Program-made: the position numbers and the translations under genes | Part shown: piece by piece, positions 53,988 through 64,000 of the stretch | Layout: each line of letters starts with the position of its first letter | How positions within the stretch are numbered: position 1 is the first letter of the stretch | Notes under the pieces: model-generated | Told to the model about the DNA's origin: nothing | What the model saw: the letters and a program-made list of their open reading frames with translations, nothing else | The model's database searches: none | Assembly: GCF_003260015.1 (NCBI RefSeq) | Contig: NZ_QCXS01000002.1 | Span: 2,852,001 to 2,916,000 of the forward strand | DNA from: Nakamurella deserti | GTDB taxonomy: Bacteria; Actinomycetota; Actinomycetes; Mycobacteriales; Nakamurellaceae | Length of the DNA stretch: 64,000 bases | Reading direction: 5' to 3'

Positions 53988-55304
53988 TCACTCCCCCTCG
54001 GCGCGCGCGATCAGCGCCTCCTCACGGTCCACCACACCGAAGGAGACGTCGTCGGGACGGGAGCCGGTGAGCAGCCAGTCGGCGGCGACCCGGGCCCGGC
54101 GGCGCAGGGTGGGCATCGCCAGCAGGTGGTAGCCGCGGGTGACGACCTTGGCCGGCCGGCCCTTCAACCGGATGCCGAGCGGGGTGGCGGCGGCGTCCGG
54201 CCCGCCGAGGTCGACCACCAGGCCCAGGTCGTGGTGCGTGTACGGCGTCACCCGGTCGCCGGCGAGGTCCGCGCGGATGTTCCGTGCCGCCGCGGTGGCC
54301 TGCCGGGTGGCGTGCTGCGCGGTCGGCGGGCACAGCGGCCGGTGCCCGTCGTCGTCGACCGGCTTGGTCAGGTCGGGGACCGCCGCCGCGTCGCCGATGG
54401 CGTAGACCTCGGGGTGCCCGGGCACCCGCAGGTCGGCGTCCACGACCAGCCGGCCCTTGACCGTCGGCAGCCCCAGGGTGGCGATCAGCGGGTTCGCGGT
54501 CACCCCGGCACACCAGACGACGGTGCTGCAGTCCAGCCGGGCCCCGTCGGTCAGCGTCACCGCGTCGTCGGTCACCGACTCGATGCTGACGCCCAACCGC
54601 ACGTCCACCCCGCGCCGCCGCAGCAGGGCCAGGGCGTCGGCGCCGAGGCTCTCGCCCAGCTCCGGCATCACGGCCTCCGCGACGTCGACGAGCAGCCAGC
54701 GGGCGTCGGCCGGGTCCAGGCCGGGCCGCTCGGCGAGCAGCCGGCGGGTCAAGCGGGCCATCTGCGCGGTGAGCTCGGTGCCCGCGTAACCGGCCCCGAC
54801 GACGACGAAGGTCAGCGCGGCGGTGCGGGTCGGTCCGGCCGGGAGCACCGCCGCCAGCTCGACCCGGCCGAGGACGTGGTCACGCAGCCAGAGCGCCTCC
54901 GTGACGGTCTTCAGGCCGATGGCGTGGTCGGCCAGACCGGGGATGTCGAGCATCCGGGTCACGCCGCCGGGCGCCAGGAGCAGCCGGTCGTAGCCGAGCT
55001 CGTGATCGGCGTCGTCGGGGCCGGTGAAGCGCACGACGCGGCGCTCGAGGTCGACGTGATGGGCCCGTCCGCGGACGACGGTGACGTCGCCGAGGGTGCC
55101 GGTCAGCGGCACCACCGCCGAGCGCGGGTCCACGGCACCGACCGCCACGTCCGGCAGCAGCGGCGCGTACAGCATCCCGTCGGTGGCGGACAGCAGGGTG
55201 ACGTCCAGCGCCGGCCGGCGCAGCGCCCGCGCCGCGCCGTACCCTCCGAAGCCGGATCCGACGACGACCACCCGCCGTGCTGATCCGCGGTCCTGTCCCA
55301 CCAT
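53988..55304 (-). CDS. NDH-2-like NAD(P)H dehydrogenase / pyridine nucleotide-disulphide-type oxidoreductase
   Basis: 438 residues; GGAGG six bases before the ATG. Two dinucleotide sites: RVVVVGSGFGGYGAARAL for FAD and FVVVGAGYAGTELTAQMA for NADH. VWCAGVTANPL and the FAD-closing EVYAIGDAAAVPD are characteristic of type II NADH dehydrogenases. It likely feeds electrons from NADH to menaquinone at the membrane without pumping protons. No redox-active Cys pair is seen, which excludes thioredoxin-reductase or lipoamide-dehydrogenase roles. A C-terminal membrane-binding helix is less clear than in standard NDH-2. Confidence 0.87.
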   Translation of the reverse strand: MVGQDRGSARRVVVVGSGFGGYGAARALRRPALDVTLLSATDGMLYAPLLPDVAVGAVDPRSAVVPLTGTLGDVTVVRGRAHHVDLERRVVRFTGPDDADHELGYDRLLLAPGGVTRMLDIPGLADHAIGLKTVTEALWLRDHVLGRVELAAVLPAGPTRTAALTFVVVGAGYAGTELTAQMARLTRRLLAERPGLDPADARWLLVDVAEAVMPELGESLGADALALLRRRGVDVRLGVSIESVTDDAVTLTDGARLDCSTVVWCAGVTANPLIATLGLPTVKGRLVVDADLRVPGHPEVYAIGDAAAVPDLTKPVDDDGHRPLCPPTAQHATRQATAAARNIRADLAGDRVTPYTHHDLGLVVDLGGPDAAATPLGIRLKGRPAKVVTRGYHLLAMPTLRRRARVAADWLLTGSRPDDVSFGVVDREEALIARAEGE

Positions 55305-55409
55305 GCGATCCTCCGTCCGACACACTCCGTCGCGGGTCCGGTACCCGGCGCGCCGGACCCGGACACGGTGGACGGCGCCGGGGCAGCGGACCGGACCGGC
55401 CGATGTGGC

Positions 55410-55524
55410 GCGGTGCCTGCGTCCCGGCGGTGCCTGCGACCCGGCGGTGCCCGCGTCCCGGCGGTGCCCGCGTCCCGGCGGTGCCCGCGTTCCGGCGGTG
55501 CCCGCGTTGCGGCGGTACCCGCGG
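55410..55524. repeat. 17-base tandem repeat, about 6.8 copies
   Basis: The unit GCGGTGCCCGCGTCCCG starts at 55410, 55427, 55444, 55461, 55478 and 55495, with a partial seventh copy at 55512-55524. Copies 3 and 4 are identical; others vary at one to three bases. The period is not a multiple of three, and the block lies in the 249-base gap between two minus-strand genes, so it is non-coding. Confidence 0.88.
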
Positions 55525-55553
55525 GATCGGCCGTCGGTTCCGCGCCTGCCGCC

Positions 55554-56413
55554 TCAGAGCGTGGCGAACACCGCCCGGGTGCCGGCCGCGGCCGCCGCCA
55601 GCGCCTCGTCCAGCGGCTGCGACCGGTGTGCGTCGGACAGCATCTCCACGCCCCAGGGCCCGGCGAAACCGCCGTCGGCGAGCACCCGAACGAAACCGGC
55701 CACGTCGAACACCCCGTCGCCGGGGAGCACCCGGCGCCGGATGGTGTCGTCGAACAGGTGGCCCTGCGGGGTGCCGGCGTCGTTGAGTTCCACCACGAAC
55801 ACCGATCCCGCCGGCAACGCGGCCACGTCGGCGAGCGTCGACGGGCCCCGCTCCACGTGCCAGATGTCCACCGTCAGCCCGGCCGCCGGGTGGTCGGCCG
55901 CCCGCACCAGCTCACCGGCCAGCCGGAAGTCGGCCACGTTGGAGAACGGCAACGGCTCCAGGGCGATCCGGCTGCCGACGTCGGCGGCCTGACCGGCCAG
56001 GGTGTGCAGCTCGGCCGCCCACCGCGCGACGTCGGCCGGCGGCGGCAGCGGCGAGTCGTCCAGGACGACGTCCGGGCCGACCTTGATCGACCGCGCGCCC
56101 AGCACCTCCGCCGCGACCAGCAGCCGCGACCGGACAGCGTCGGACGTCCGGCGTCGCTCCCCTGTCGCCCACCAGTCCTCCAGCAGCTCGACCTCGCGGT
56201 GCACCAGACCGAGATCGTCCAGCAGCACGGCGAAATCGGCCAGCGGCAGCGGCGACGCCTCGAGGTCGTCGATCGTGACACCGATCCCGGTGTAGCCGGC
56301 GCGGGCCACCGCCTCGGCCCGGGTCCGCAGGTCGTACGGGCTCAGGTGGGCGCCGGGCAGCGGCAGCGCCCCGGAGTGCGTCCAGCAGGTCGCGAGCAGC
56401 TCGACCGGTGCGC

Positions 56414-56417
<4 letters not shown>
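55554..56417 (-). CDS. Sugar phosphate isomerase/epimerase (TIM barrel)
   Basis: 287 residues from the GTG at 56417, overlapping the malic-enzyme stop (GTGA). AP-endonuclease-2/xylose-isomerase-like barrel: a GYTGIGVTIDDLEA strand, IKVGPDVV, a metal-ligand candidate Glu in IALEPLPFSNV, TVDIWHVERGPS, FVVELNDAG and GVEMLSDAH. It is distinct in sequence from the 37 kb paralogue. The substrate is unknown. Coupling to malic enzyme is odd, since no shared pathway is obvious. Confidence 0.83.
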
Positions 56418-57796
<1,379 letters not shown>

Positions 57797-57819
57797 GGGC
57801 GCTCCAGGTGACGTCGCTG

Positions 57820-57849
57820 TCGGGAAGGATCGCCGCTGATCCTTCCCGA
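57820..57849 (-). terminator. Perfect 12-bp hairpin between selO and the malic enzyme gene
   Basis: TCGGGAAGGATC (57820-57831) and GATCCTTCCCGA (57838-57849) pair exactly around a 6-base loop. It is 83 bases past the selO stop and 24 bases before the malic-enzyme start, both on the minus strand. It may terminate selO or act in the malic-enzyme leader. No U-tract follows. Confidence 0.5.
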
Positions 57850-57931
57850 GCGGGTCGGGAGGGGGCCAGCTCCGACCCGCGCGCATGGTCGAGATCACCT
57901 CCGGTGCCCCGCCGGGCCGGCGCCGGGCGCG

Positions 57932-59398
57932 TCAGGTGCCGCAGAACGTCCGGAATCCGGCGCTGAACTCCGCCGGCGCCGGCGCGGCGTACCGCTCGAG
58001 TCCGGGCCGCTCGTCGAAAGGCCGGGTCACCGCGTCCAGCAACGGCCCGAGCGGTCCGAGGTCGCCGCCGGTCGCGGCGTCGAGCGCCTCCTCGACGAGG
58101 TGGTTGCGCGGGATGTACGCCGGGTTGGTGCGGTCCATCAGCTCCGGGTCGGGGTTCAGGGCCCGCCACCGCTCGAGCCAGGCGTCGAAGCCGGCGAGGT
58201 CGACGAACAGCTCGCGCACCGGCTCCGCGTCACCCCGGACGGCCCCCGACAGCCGCCGGAAGAACCGGGTGTGGTCGACACGGCTCTGCTCGAGGGAGCG
58301 GAACAGCTCGTCCACGACCGGCGCGGTCGCACCCTCGGGCAGCGCGCCGGCCAGCCCGAGCTTGGCCCGCACGCCCGCCGACCAGGCGACGCTGTACCGC
58401 TCGCGGAACACGCCCAGTGACGCGACCGCCCGTTCGACCGCGGCGTCGGCGTCGTCGTCGATGAGCGGCAGCAGCGACTCCGCGAACCGGGCCAGGTTCC
58501 ACTCGGCGATGACCGGCTGGTTGCGGTAGGCGTAGCGGCCTCCGGTGTCGATCGAGCTGAAACTGGCCGTCGGGTCGAAGGCGTCCAGGAAGGCGCACGG
58601 GCCGTAGTCGATCGTCTCGCCCGAGAGGGTCATGTTGTCGGTGTTCATCACGCCGTGCACGAAGCCGACCAGCATCCAGCGGGCGATGAGCGACGCCTGG
58701 ACGTCGCGTACCGCCTCGAACAGGGCCAGATAGGGGTTGTCCGCGTCGGCCGCGGCCGGGTGATGACGGCGGATCGCGGCGTCGGCCAGCCGCCGGAGCA
58801 GGGCCACGTCGCCGGTGCCGCGGGCGTACTGGAAGCTGCCGACCCGCAGGTGGCTGGACGCCACCCGGGTGAGGACGGCGCCGGGCAGCACCTCCTCGCG
58901 CTGCACCGCCCGGCCGGTGGCCACCACCGCCAGCGACCGGGTGGTCGGGATCCCGAGGGCGTGCATCGCCTCGCTGACGACGTACTCCCGCAGCATCGGA
59001 CCGACGACGGCCCGGCCGTCGCCGCCGCGGGAGAACGGCGTCCGTCCGGAGCCCTTGAGGTGCAGATCGCGCCGCGTGCCGTCGACCGCGGTGATCTCCC
59101 CGAGCAGCAGTGCCCGACCGTCACCGAGGCGCGGCGAGTAGCCGCCGAACTGGTGGCCGGCGTAGGCCTGCGCCACCGGGGTCGCCCCCGGCGGCACGGT
59201 GTTGCCGATCAGCAGCCGGACCCCGTCCGGGGTGCGCAGCGCCGCCGGGTCGAGCCCGAGCTCGGCGGCCAGCGGCTCGTTGAGCACCAGCAGCGCCGGA
59301 TCGGGTGCGGTCTCGGCCGTCCACGGCATCGACAGCTCGGGGAACGCGGCGGCGAAGTCGCGGTGCAGCACCAGGTCCTGGACCGAGAGGACGCTCAT
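57932..59398 (-). CDS. selO: Protein adenylyltransferase SelO
   Basis: 488 residues, the usual size. Pseudokinase-fold AMPylator: [60 protein letters not shown], and the active-site [20 protein letters not shown] in the middle of the chain. The C-terminus ends FCGT, the Cys standing where some SelO proteins have selenocysteine. SelO transfers AMP to protein Ser, Thr or Tyr and is linked to oxidative stress. ilvA lies 33 bases upstream on the same strand; co-transcription is possible. Confidence 0.95.
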   Translation of the reverse strand: MSVLSVQDLVLHRDFAAAFPELSMPWTAETAPDPALLVLNEPLAAELGLDPAALRTPDGVRLLIGNTVPPGATPVAQAYAGHQFGGYSPRLGDGRALLLGEITAVDGTRRDLHLKGSGRTPFSRGGDGRAVVGPMLREYVVSEAMHALGIPTTRSLAVVATGRAVQREEVLPGAVLTRVASSHLRVGSFQYARGTGDVALLRRLADAAIRRHHPAAADADNPYLALFEAVRDVQASLIARWMLVGFVHGVMNTDNMTLSGETIDYGPCAFLDAFDPTASFSSIDTGGRYAYRNQPVIAEWNLARFAESLLPLIDDDADAAVERAVASLGVFRERYSVAWSAGVRAKLGLAGALPEGATAPVVDELFRSLEQSRVDHTRFFRRLSGAVRGDAEPVRELFVDLAGFDAWLERWRALNPDPELMDRTNPAYIPRNHLVEEALDAATGGDLGPLGPLLDAVTRPFDERPGLERYAAPAPAEFSAGFRTFCGT

Positions 59399-59431
59399 GT
59401 CCCCAGCGTACGGACGGCGGCGCGACCGGGG

Positions 59432-60772
59432 TCAGGTCAGGAAGCGGAAGGTCGGGGACCCGGGATCCAATTTCTCGATCTCCAGCGGACTGTCGGCCAT
59501 CCGCCGCAGCAGCGAGGGCAGTCCGTCGGCCGAGCCGAGCTCGATCCCGACCAGTGCCGGACCGGTCTCGCGGTTGTTGCGCTTGACGTACTCGAACAGC
59601 GACACGTCGTCGTCGGGACCCAGCACGCCGTCGAGGAAGCGCCGCAGCGCGCCCGGCTCCTGGGGGAAGTTCACCAGGAAGTAGTGCTTGAGTCCGTCGT
59701 GCACCAGGGAGCGCTCGAGGATCTCGCCGTACCGGGAGACGTCGTTGTTGCCGCCGGACACCACGCAGACCACCGTGCTGCCGGGGCGGACCACGACCAC
59801 TCCGGGGTCGCTGGCGGTACCGAGAGCGGCGCTGGCCAGCGCTCCCGCGGGCTCGGCGATGATTCCCTCCGTCTGGTACAGGGCCAGCATCTCGGTGCAG
59901 ATGGCGCCTTCCTCGACGGTCAGCACCCGGGTCCCGCCGGCCGCCACGATGGGAAAGGTGACGTCGCCGACGCGGCGCACGGCGGCGCCGTCGACGAACG
60001 GGTCGATGGCGGCCAGCGTGACCGGCTCCCCCGCCCGTAGCGCGGCCGTCATCGACGCCGCCCCGGCCGGCTCGACGCCGATCAGCTCCGCGTCGGGGGC
60101 GTGCGCACGCAGGTAGGTCACCATCCCGGCGGCCAGACCACCGCCGCCGACGGGCATCACGACCACGTCCGGCGCGGCACCGAGCTGGTCGAGCACCTCG
60201 CGGGCCACGGTGCCCTGCCCGGCGATGGTCCGCGGATCGTCGAAGGGGGCGACCATCGTGGCCCCGCTCTGCGCGGCGTCGGCCTTCGCGGCGGCCGCGG
60301 CATCGTCGTAGGTGGCCCCGATGAGCACCAGCTCGACCCAGTCGCCGCCGTGGAAGCGGATCCGGTCACGCTTCTGCCGTGGGGTGCTGCGGGGCAGGTA
60401 GATCCGGCCGAAGATGCCCAGCGTCCGGCAGGCGAAGGCGAAGCCCTGGGCGTGGTTGCCGGCGCTGGCGCACACCACCCCGGCATCACGTTCGTCCTGG
60501 CTGAGCCCGCTCATCAGGTTGAACGCGCCCCGCAGCTTGTACGAGCGGACCACCTGCAGGTCCTCGCGCTTGAGCCAGATCTCGGCGCCGGTCATCGCCG
60601 ACAGCCGCTCGCTGCGCTGCAGCGGGGTCCGCACGACCACCGTCTCGAGCAGCCGCGCCGCCCGGTCGACGTCCTCGGCGGTCACGACGGGATCCGCGCG
60701 GACGGGGGTGGTGGCGTCGACGTGGGGGCCGGTGGTCGCCGCCGGGATCAGCGCATCGGCGGTCTCGGGCAC
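59432..60772 (-). CDS. ilvA: Threonine ammonia-lyase (dehydratase)
   Basis: 446 residues from the GTG at 60772. PLP fold-type II: the PLP Lys in VRSYKLRGAFN, SAGNHAQGFAFACR, VMPVGGGGLAAGMV and VVCVVSGGNND. The C-terminal part (about 360-446), with HYFLVNFPQEPGALRRFLDGV and SPTFRFLT, is a single ACT-like regulatory domain, so isoleucine feedback is likely. It makes 2-oxobutyrate for isoleucine synthesis. It leads toward selO on the same strand. Confidence 0.93.
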   Translation of the reverse strand: MPETADALIPAATTGPHVDATTPVRADPVVTAEDVDRAARLLETVVVRTPLQRSERLSAMTGAEIWLKREDLQVVRSYKLRGAFNLMSGLSQDERDAGVVCASAGNHAQGFAFACRTLGIFGRIYLPRSTPRQKRDRIRFHGGDWVELVLIGATYDDAAAAAKADAAQSGATMVAPFDDPRTIAGQGTVAREVLDQLGAAPDVVVMPVGGGGLAAGMVTYLRAHAPDAELIGVEPAGAASMTAALRAGEPVTLAAIDPFVDGAAVRRVGDVTFPIVAAGGTRVLTVEEGAICTEMLALYQTEGIIAEPAGALASAALGTASDPGVVVVRPGSTVVCVVSGGNNDVSRYGEILERSLVHDGLKHYFLVNFPQEPGALRRFLDGVLGPDDDVSLFEYVKRNNRETGPALVGIELGSADGLPSLLRRMADSPLEIEKLDPGSPTFRFLT

Positions 60773-61017
60773 CGATCCATCGTGCCACCCGCCGGGCGCC
60801 GCCCCGGCCGCCCCGGATGGGACGCCGGTCACCGGCGCCGGCCGGCCGACGACCCGACCCGGAGCAACCGCACACAAACCCACACCGATGCGTTCGATTG
60901 CGTTGACTCGTCCCCGCCGGTGGCGGACACTGATCCCCACGGCGCCGAGGGTCGCGGGGGACAGCGGGGCGGCGTCGGCTGCGTCATCGACACTGGTCAC
61001 AACGGGGGGAAGAAACC

Positions 61018-61827
61018 GTGCTCGCACCGCAACGCCAGGCCAGGATCCTGGAGGAACTGCACCGCACCGGAGGGGTGCGGGTGTCCAACCTGACCGAGAT
61101 CCTGGGTGTTTCCGACATGACGATCCGGCGCGATCTGGACGTCATGGCCCGCAAGGGCCTGCTGTCGAAGGTGCACGGCGGCGCGACCGTGGTCGACACG
61201 GCCTCCGCCGACGAGCCGGGCTTCGAGGCCAAGAGCGTCCGGGAGACCGCGGAGAAGCAGGCCATCGCGGCCCGGGCGGCGTCGCTGGTACGGCCGGGCA
61301 TGGCCATCGCGATCACCGCGGGCACCACCACGTGGACGCTGGCCACCCACCTGGCCGCGATCGCCAACCTCACCGTGGTGACCAACTCCCTCAAGGTCGC
61401 CGAGGTCCTGCACGGGCAGGGCCGGCGCGACCTGACCGTGGTGCTCACCGGCGGCATCCGCACCCCCTCCGACGGGCTCGTCGGACCGATCGCGGTGCAC
61501 GCGATCCGTTCGCTGCACGTGGACATGACGATCATGGGGGTGCACGGCATCGACGAGCGGGCCGGCCTGACCACGCCCAACCTGCTGGAGGCCGAGACCA
61601 ACCGGGCCTTCGTCGACTCGGCGCGCCGCCTCGTCGTGATCGCCGACAACACCAAGTGGGGTGTGGTCGGCCTGTCCCAGATCGCGCCGCTGGAGTCGGT
61701 GAGCACCCTCGTCACCGACGACAAACTCCCCCATTCCGCGGTCTCGCAGCTGCGCGACCGCGTCGGCGAGGTCATCTGCGTGTCGAAGGAGAGCTCGCTG
61801 TACCTGAGTGAGGCGGCTGTGTACTGA
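61018..61827 (+). CDS. DeoR-family transcriptional regulator
   Basis: 269 residues from a GTG with GGGGGAAG upstream. N-terminal DeoR helix-turn-helix: RQARILEELHRTGGVRVSNLTEILGVSDMTIRRDLD, seen in two adjacent blocks. The C-terminal sugar-phosphate-sensing domain contains AITAGTTTWTLATHL, VVTNSLKVAEVL, TGGIR and VIADNTKWG. It usually represses sugar-catabolic genes and responds to a phosphorylated sugar. galE follows by 105 bases on the same strand and is a possible target. A promoter TTGACT (60903), 17 bases, GACACT lies upstream amid an AT-richer patch. Confidence 0.92.
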   Translation: MLAPQRQARILEELHRTGGVRVSNLTEILGVSDMTIRRDLDVMARKGLLSKVHGGATVVDTASADEPGFEAKSVRETAEKQAIAARAASLVRPGMAIAITAGTTTWTLATHLAAIANLTVVTNSLKVAEVLHGQGRRDLTVVLTGGIRTPSDGLVGPIAVHAIRSLHVDMTIMGVHGIDERAGLTTPNLLEAETNRAFVDSARRLVVIADNTKWGVVGLSQIAPLESVSTLVTDDKLPHSAVSQLRDRVGEVICVSKESSLYLSEAAVY

Positions 61828-61932
61828 GCCTCTTTTCCCCCCGTGCGGGCCCCCGGCGGGCGTCCGGGATGGGACGATCTGCGACGGACGTTCTCCGCCG
61901 CCGCGAGGCGGCCTGACGACAGGTGGTGTGCA

Positions 61933-62892
61933 GTGCGGGTTCTGGTGCTCGGTGGTGCGGGATACATCGGCTCGGTGGTGGCGCGGTTCGTGCTGGAGGC
62001 CGGTCACCGGGTGACCGTGCTCGACGACCTGTCGACCGGGCACCGCGACGCGGTGCCGGACGGGGTCGACTTCGTGCAGGGCGACATCTCCTCCGCCGGC
62101 GACCTGTTCGCCGACGGCGGGTACGACGCGGTCATCCACCTGGCGGCGAAGTCGCTGGTCGGCGAGTCGGTGGTGAACCCGTCGCTGTACTGGCACACCA
62201 ACGTCGAGGGCAGCCGGGCGCTGCTGGACGCGATGACGGCGCACGGGGTGCCCCGGTTGGTCTTCTCCTCGACGGCCGCGACCTACGGCGAGCCCGACGA
62301 GGTGCCCATCACCGAGGACTTCCCGACGAAGCCGACGAACACCTACGGCGCCACCAAGCTGGCCGTGGACATGATGATCACCGGCGAGTGCATCGCCACC
62401 GATCTCGCCGCGGTGTCACTGCGGTACTTCAACGTGGCCGGCGCCTCGCACGGCGCCGGCGAGCGGCACGGCACCGAGACGCACCTGATCCCCATCGCGC
62501 TGGAGGCGGTGCTCGGCAAGCGGGACAAGCTGACCGTCTACGGCGACGACTGGCCCACCCCGGACGGCACCCCGCTGCGCGACTACGTGCACGTCGCCGA
62601 CCTCGCGCGGGCGCACGTGCTCGCGCTGACCGCGGCCGATCCGGGCGAGCACCTGATCTGCAACCTCGGCAACGGCAACGGGTTCTCGGTGCGCGACGTC
62701 ATCACCACGGTCGAGAAGGTCACCGGCATGGAGGTCCCGCACGCCGTCGGCCCGCGCCGCGCCGGCGATCCCACCCGGCTCGTCGCCTCCGCCGCGCGGG
62801 CCAAGGAGCGGCTCGGCTGGGAGCCCGAGCTGGATCTGGAGGCGATGGTCTCCGACGCCTGGGCCTTCCTGCAGAGCCGCCAGCAGGCCTGA
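61933..62892 (+). CDS. galE: UDP-glucose 4-epimerase
   Basis: 319 residues from a GTG with AGGTGG upstream. Extended SDR: VLVLGGAGYIGSVVARFVLE, HLAAKSLVGESV, the Ser of FSSTAATYGEP, YGATK (catalytic Tyr and Lys), YFNVAGA, and DYVHVADLARAHV. It interconverts UDP-glucose and UDP-galactose with bound NAD. Length and motifs match the actinobacterial GalE group. The upstream DeoR regulator may control it. It converges on the last gene with nine bases between stops. Confidence 0.93.
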   Translation: MRVLVLGGAGYIGSVVARFVLEAGHRVTVLDDLSTGHRDAVPDGVDFVQGDISSAGDLFADGGYDAVIHLAAKSLVGESVVNPSLYWHTNVEGSRALLDAMTAHGVPRLVFSSTAATYGEPDEVPITEDFPTKPTNTYGATKLAVDMMITGECIATDLAAVSLRYFNVAGASHGAGERHGTETHLIPIALEAVLGKRDKLTVYGDDWPTPDGTPLRDYVHVADLARAHVLALTAADPGEHLICNLGNGNGFSVRDVITTVEKVTGMEVPHAVGPRRAGDPTRLVASAARAKERLGWEPELDLEAMVSDAWAFLQSRQQA

Positions 62893-62901
62893 GACCCGGG
62901 G

Positions 62902-63903
62902 TCAGGTCAGCCGGGCCAGCAGCTCCGCCTCCCGGTCGGCGGTGAGGACCCGACTGCTCGCCCGGGTCCCGTAGTCCGCCGACACCCGCTGGCCCCCGGC
63001 CGCCCACGCGACGACGTCGCGCAGGGTGTCGACCAGCGGCCGGCTGGTCAGCCCCGCGGCGAACGCCCGGTCGACGGTCATGTCCAGCACGCCGGGTGCG
63101 CTCCACGCCGTCGGCACCCAGAGCGGCAGCTCGCTCCACGGCTGCACACCCGCCCCGATCAGCAGCTGCTCGTCGACCCACCGGACGTCCGGACGGGACA
63201 CCCCGGCGGCCGCCGCCGCCTGCTGCAGGAACTCCCCGAAGGTCCACGCCCGCCGGGGCCCGGAGGCGTTCATCGTCCCGGTGACCCGGTCGGCGGCCGC
63301 CCGCACCATCCAGTCGGCGAGGTCCCGGGCGTCGAGGAACTGCACCGGGTGCGCCGCGACCGCGGGGGCGAGCACGGGGCCGGGACGACCGAAGCGCGTG
63401 GCCCAGTAGGTGAAACGGTCGGTGGCGTCGTGCGGCCCGACCAGCAGGCCGGCGCGGACGACGAGAGCGGTGTCGCCGCGGACCGCCCGCAGTGCGCGCT
63501 CGCAGCCTGCCTTCTGCGGTCCGTACAACTCACCGTGGACGTCGGTCACCTGCGGACCCGGGGGCTCCAGGACCGCGGTGTCCTCCGTGACCGGCGCCGT
63601 CGCCAGGTCCGCGTACACCGAGGCGCTGGACACGAAGACGTAGGAACCGGCGGCGATCCCGCGTGCGCTGCGCTCCACGTCGGCGGGCAGGTAGCCGCAG
63701 GTGTCGATCACCGCGTCGAAGTCCCGGCCGGCGAGGGCGGCGAACCCGGCGGTCCGGTCGCCGAGCGCCTCGCAGACGTCGGCGGCCCGGGGGGCGGGGT
63801 GCCGTCCGCGGTGGAAGATCGTCACGTCGTGACCGTGCGCCAGCGCGGCGTCGACCACGTGACGTCCCAGGAACACGGTGCCGCCCAGCACGAGCAACCT
63901 CAT
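62902..63903 (-). CDS. NAD-dependent epimerase/dehydratase family protein
   Basis: 333 residues; GGAGGGAG before the ATG at 63903. Atypical extended SDR: LLVLGGTVFLGRHVVDAAL, DVTIFHRGRHP, DAVIDTCGYLPADVERSA, VFVSSASVYAD, then YGPQKAGCE, where the catalytic Tyr and Lys of YxxxK are kept. The FHRG motif and overall plan resemble the reductase group with isoflavone-reductase-like and chloroplast RNA-binding relatives. The substrate is unknown. It probably reduces or isomerises a small metabolite. The 97 bases beyond its start show nothing definite. Confidence 0.85.
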   Translation of the reverse strand: MRLLVLGGTVFLGRHVVDAALAHGHDVTIFHRGRHPAPRAADVCEALGDRTAGFAALAGRDFDAVIDTCGYLPADVERSARGIAAGSYVFVSSASVYADLATAPVTEDTAVLEPPGPQVTDVHGELYGPQKAGCERALRAVRGDTALVVRAGLLVGPHDATDRFTYWATRFGRPGPVLAPAVAAHPVQFLDARDLADWMVRAAADRVTGTMNASGPRRAWTFGEFLQQAAAAAGVSRPDVRWVDEQLLIGAGVQPWSELPLWVPTAWSAPGVLDMTVDRAFAAGLTSRPLVDTLRDVVAWAAGGQRVSADYGTRASSRVLTADREAELLARLT

Positions 63904-64000
63904 GGCCCGACTCCCTCCGCGCCGGACCTGCGCCGGCCACTCCCTTCCTGCCACACCCGGCCACCGCCCGCCCAGCCGGTTTCGCCCACAGCGCACCCGG

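Noticed and set aside
55368-55560. Possible CRISPR-like array at the 17-base repeats
   Set aside because: Units are directly adjacent with no spacers, and no cas genes are present.

Overview
This is a 64 kb, very GC-rich chromosomal window from an actinobacterium. Pointers are the strong G/C third-position bias, many GTG and a few TTG starts, GTP-dependent PEP carboxykinase, a bkdABC-type branched-chain oxo-acid dehydrogenase, a DUF1707 protein, actinobacterial-style xylR/xylA/xylB, and a single-cysteine arsenate reductase of the kind that works with mycothiol. A Nakamurella- or Frankineae-like host would fit, but this is inference. I see no rRNA, tRNA, CRISPR array, insertion sequence, phage gene or origin. 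About 55 protein genes are supported; the first is cut by the left edge.

Layout. 1-3.3 kb: a partial secreted lectin-like protein, a 49-residue protein, a TetR regulator and a DUF1707 membrane protein. 3.3-8 kb: the E2, E1-beta and E1-alpha subunits of a branched-chain 2-oxo-acid dehydrogenase (minus), divergent from a CoxG-like SRPBCC protein. 8.2-9.4 kb: 4-hydroxybenzoate 3-monooxygenase. 9.7-13.6 kb: the D-xylose isomerase pathway, with xylR divergent from xylA-xylB. 13.7-18.2 kb: an MMPL exporter and PEP carboxykinase. 18.6-21.6 kb: the TldD/TldE protease pair. 21.7-28 kb: glucose-6-phosphate dehydrogenase, two coupled alpha/beta hydrolases, a LON-domain protein and an ABC exporter.

28-44 kb is the most unusual part. 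A LacI-type regulator gene lies in a minus-strand run that also encodes a 2-oxoglutarate semialdehyde dehydrogenase, a XylX-like FAH-fold dehydratase, an enoyl-CoA hydratase, a solute-binding-fold protein with no signal peptide, a CaiB/BaiF CoA-transferase, a DUF4432 epimerase-like protein, an SDR, a TIM-barrel isomerase and a Gfo/Idh oxidoreductase. A divergent lipoprotein-ATPase-permease-permease sugar importer completes it. Identical palindromic cores TGGCAGCGCTGCCA lie in the divergent control region and before the CoA-transferase gene, so the block looks like one regulon. The best reading is oxidative catabolism of an unidentified sugar or sugar acid to 2-oxoglutarate, joined to a CoA-dependent module of unknown purpose.

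44-64 kb: trmB and an NmrA-like reductase; an arsenic island (arsR divergent from arsM-acr3-arsC-arsO) with two ArsR-type dyads; an MFS carrier; a small membrane protein; pxpA and an aldo/keto reductase; an NDH-2-like flavoprotein; a second TIM-barrel isomerase coupled to an ACT-domain malic enzyme; selO; ilvA; a DeoR regulator with galE; and a final epimerase. Translational coupling through ATGA or GTGA overlaps is very common. Several non-coding gaps hold strong hairpins or short tandem repeats.
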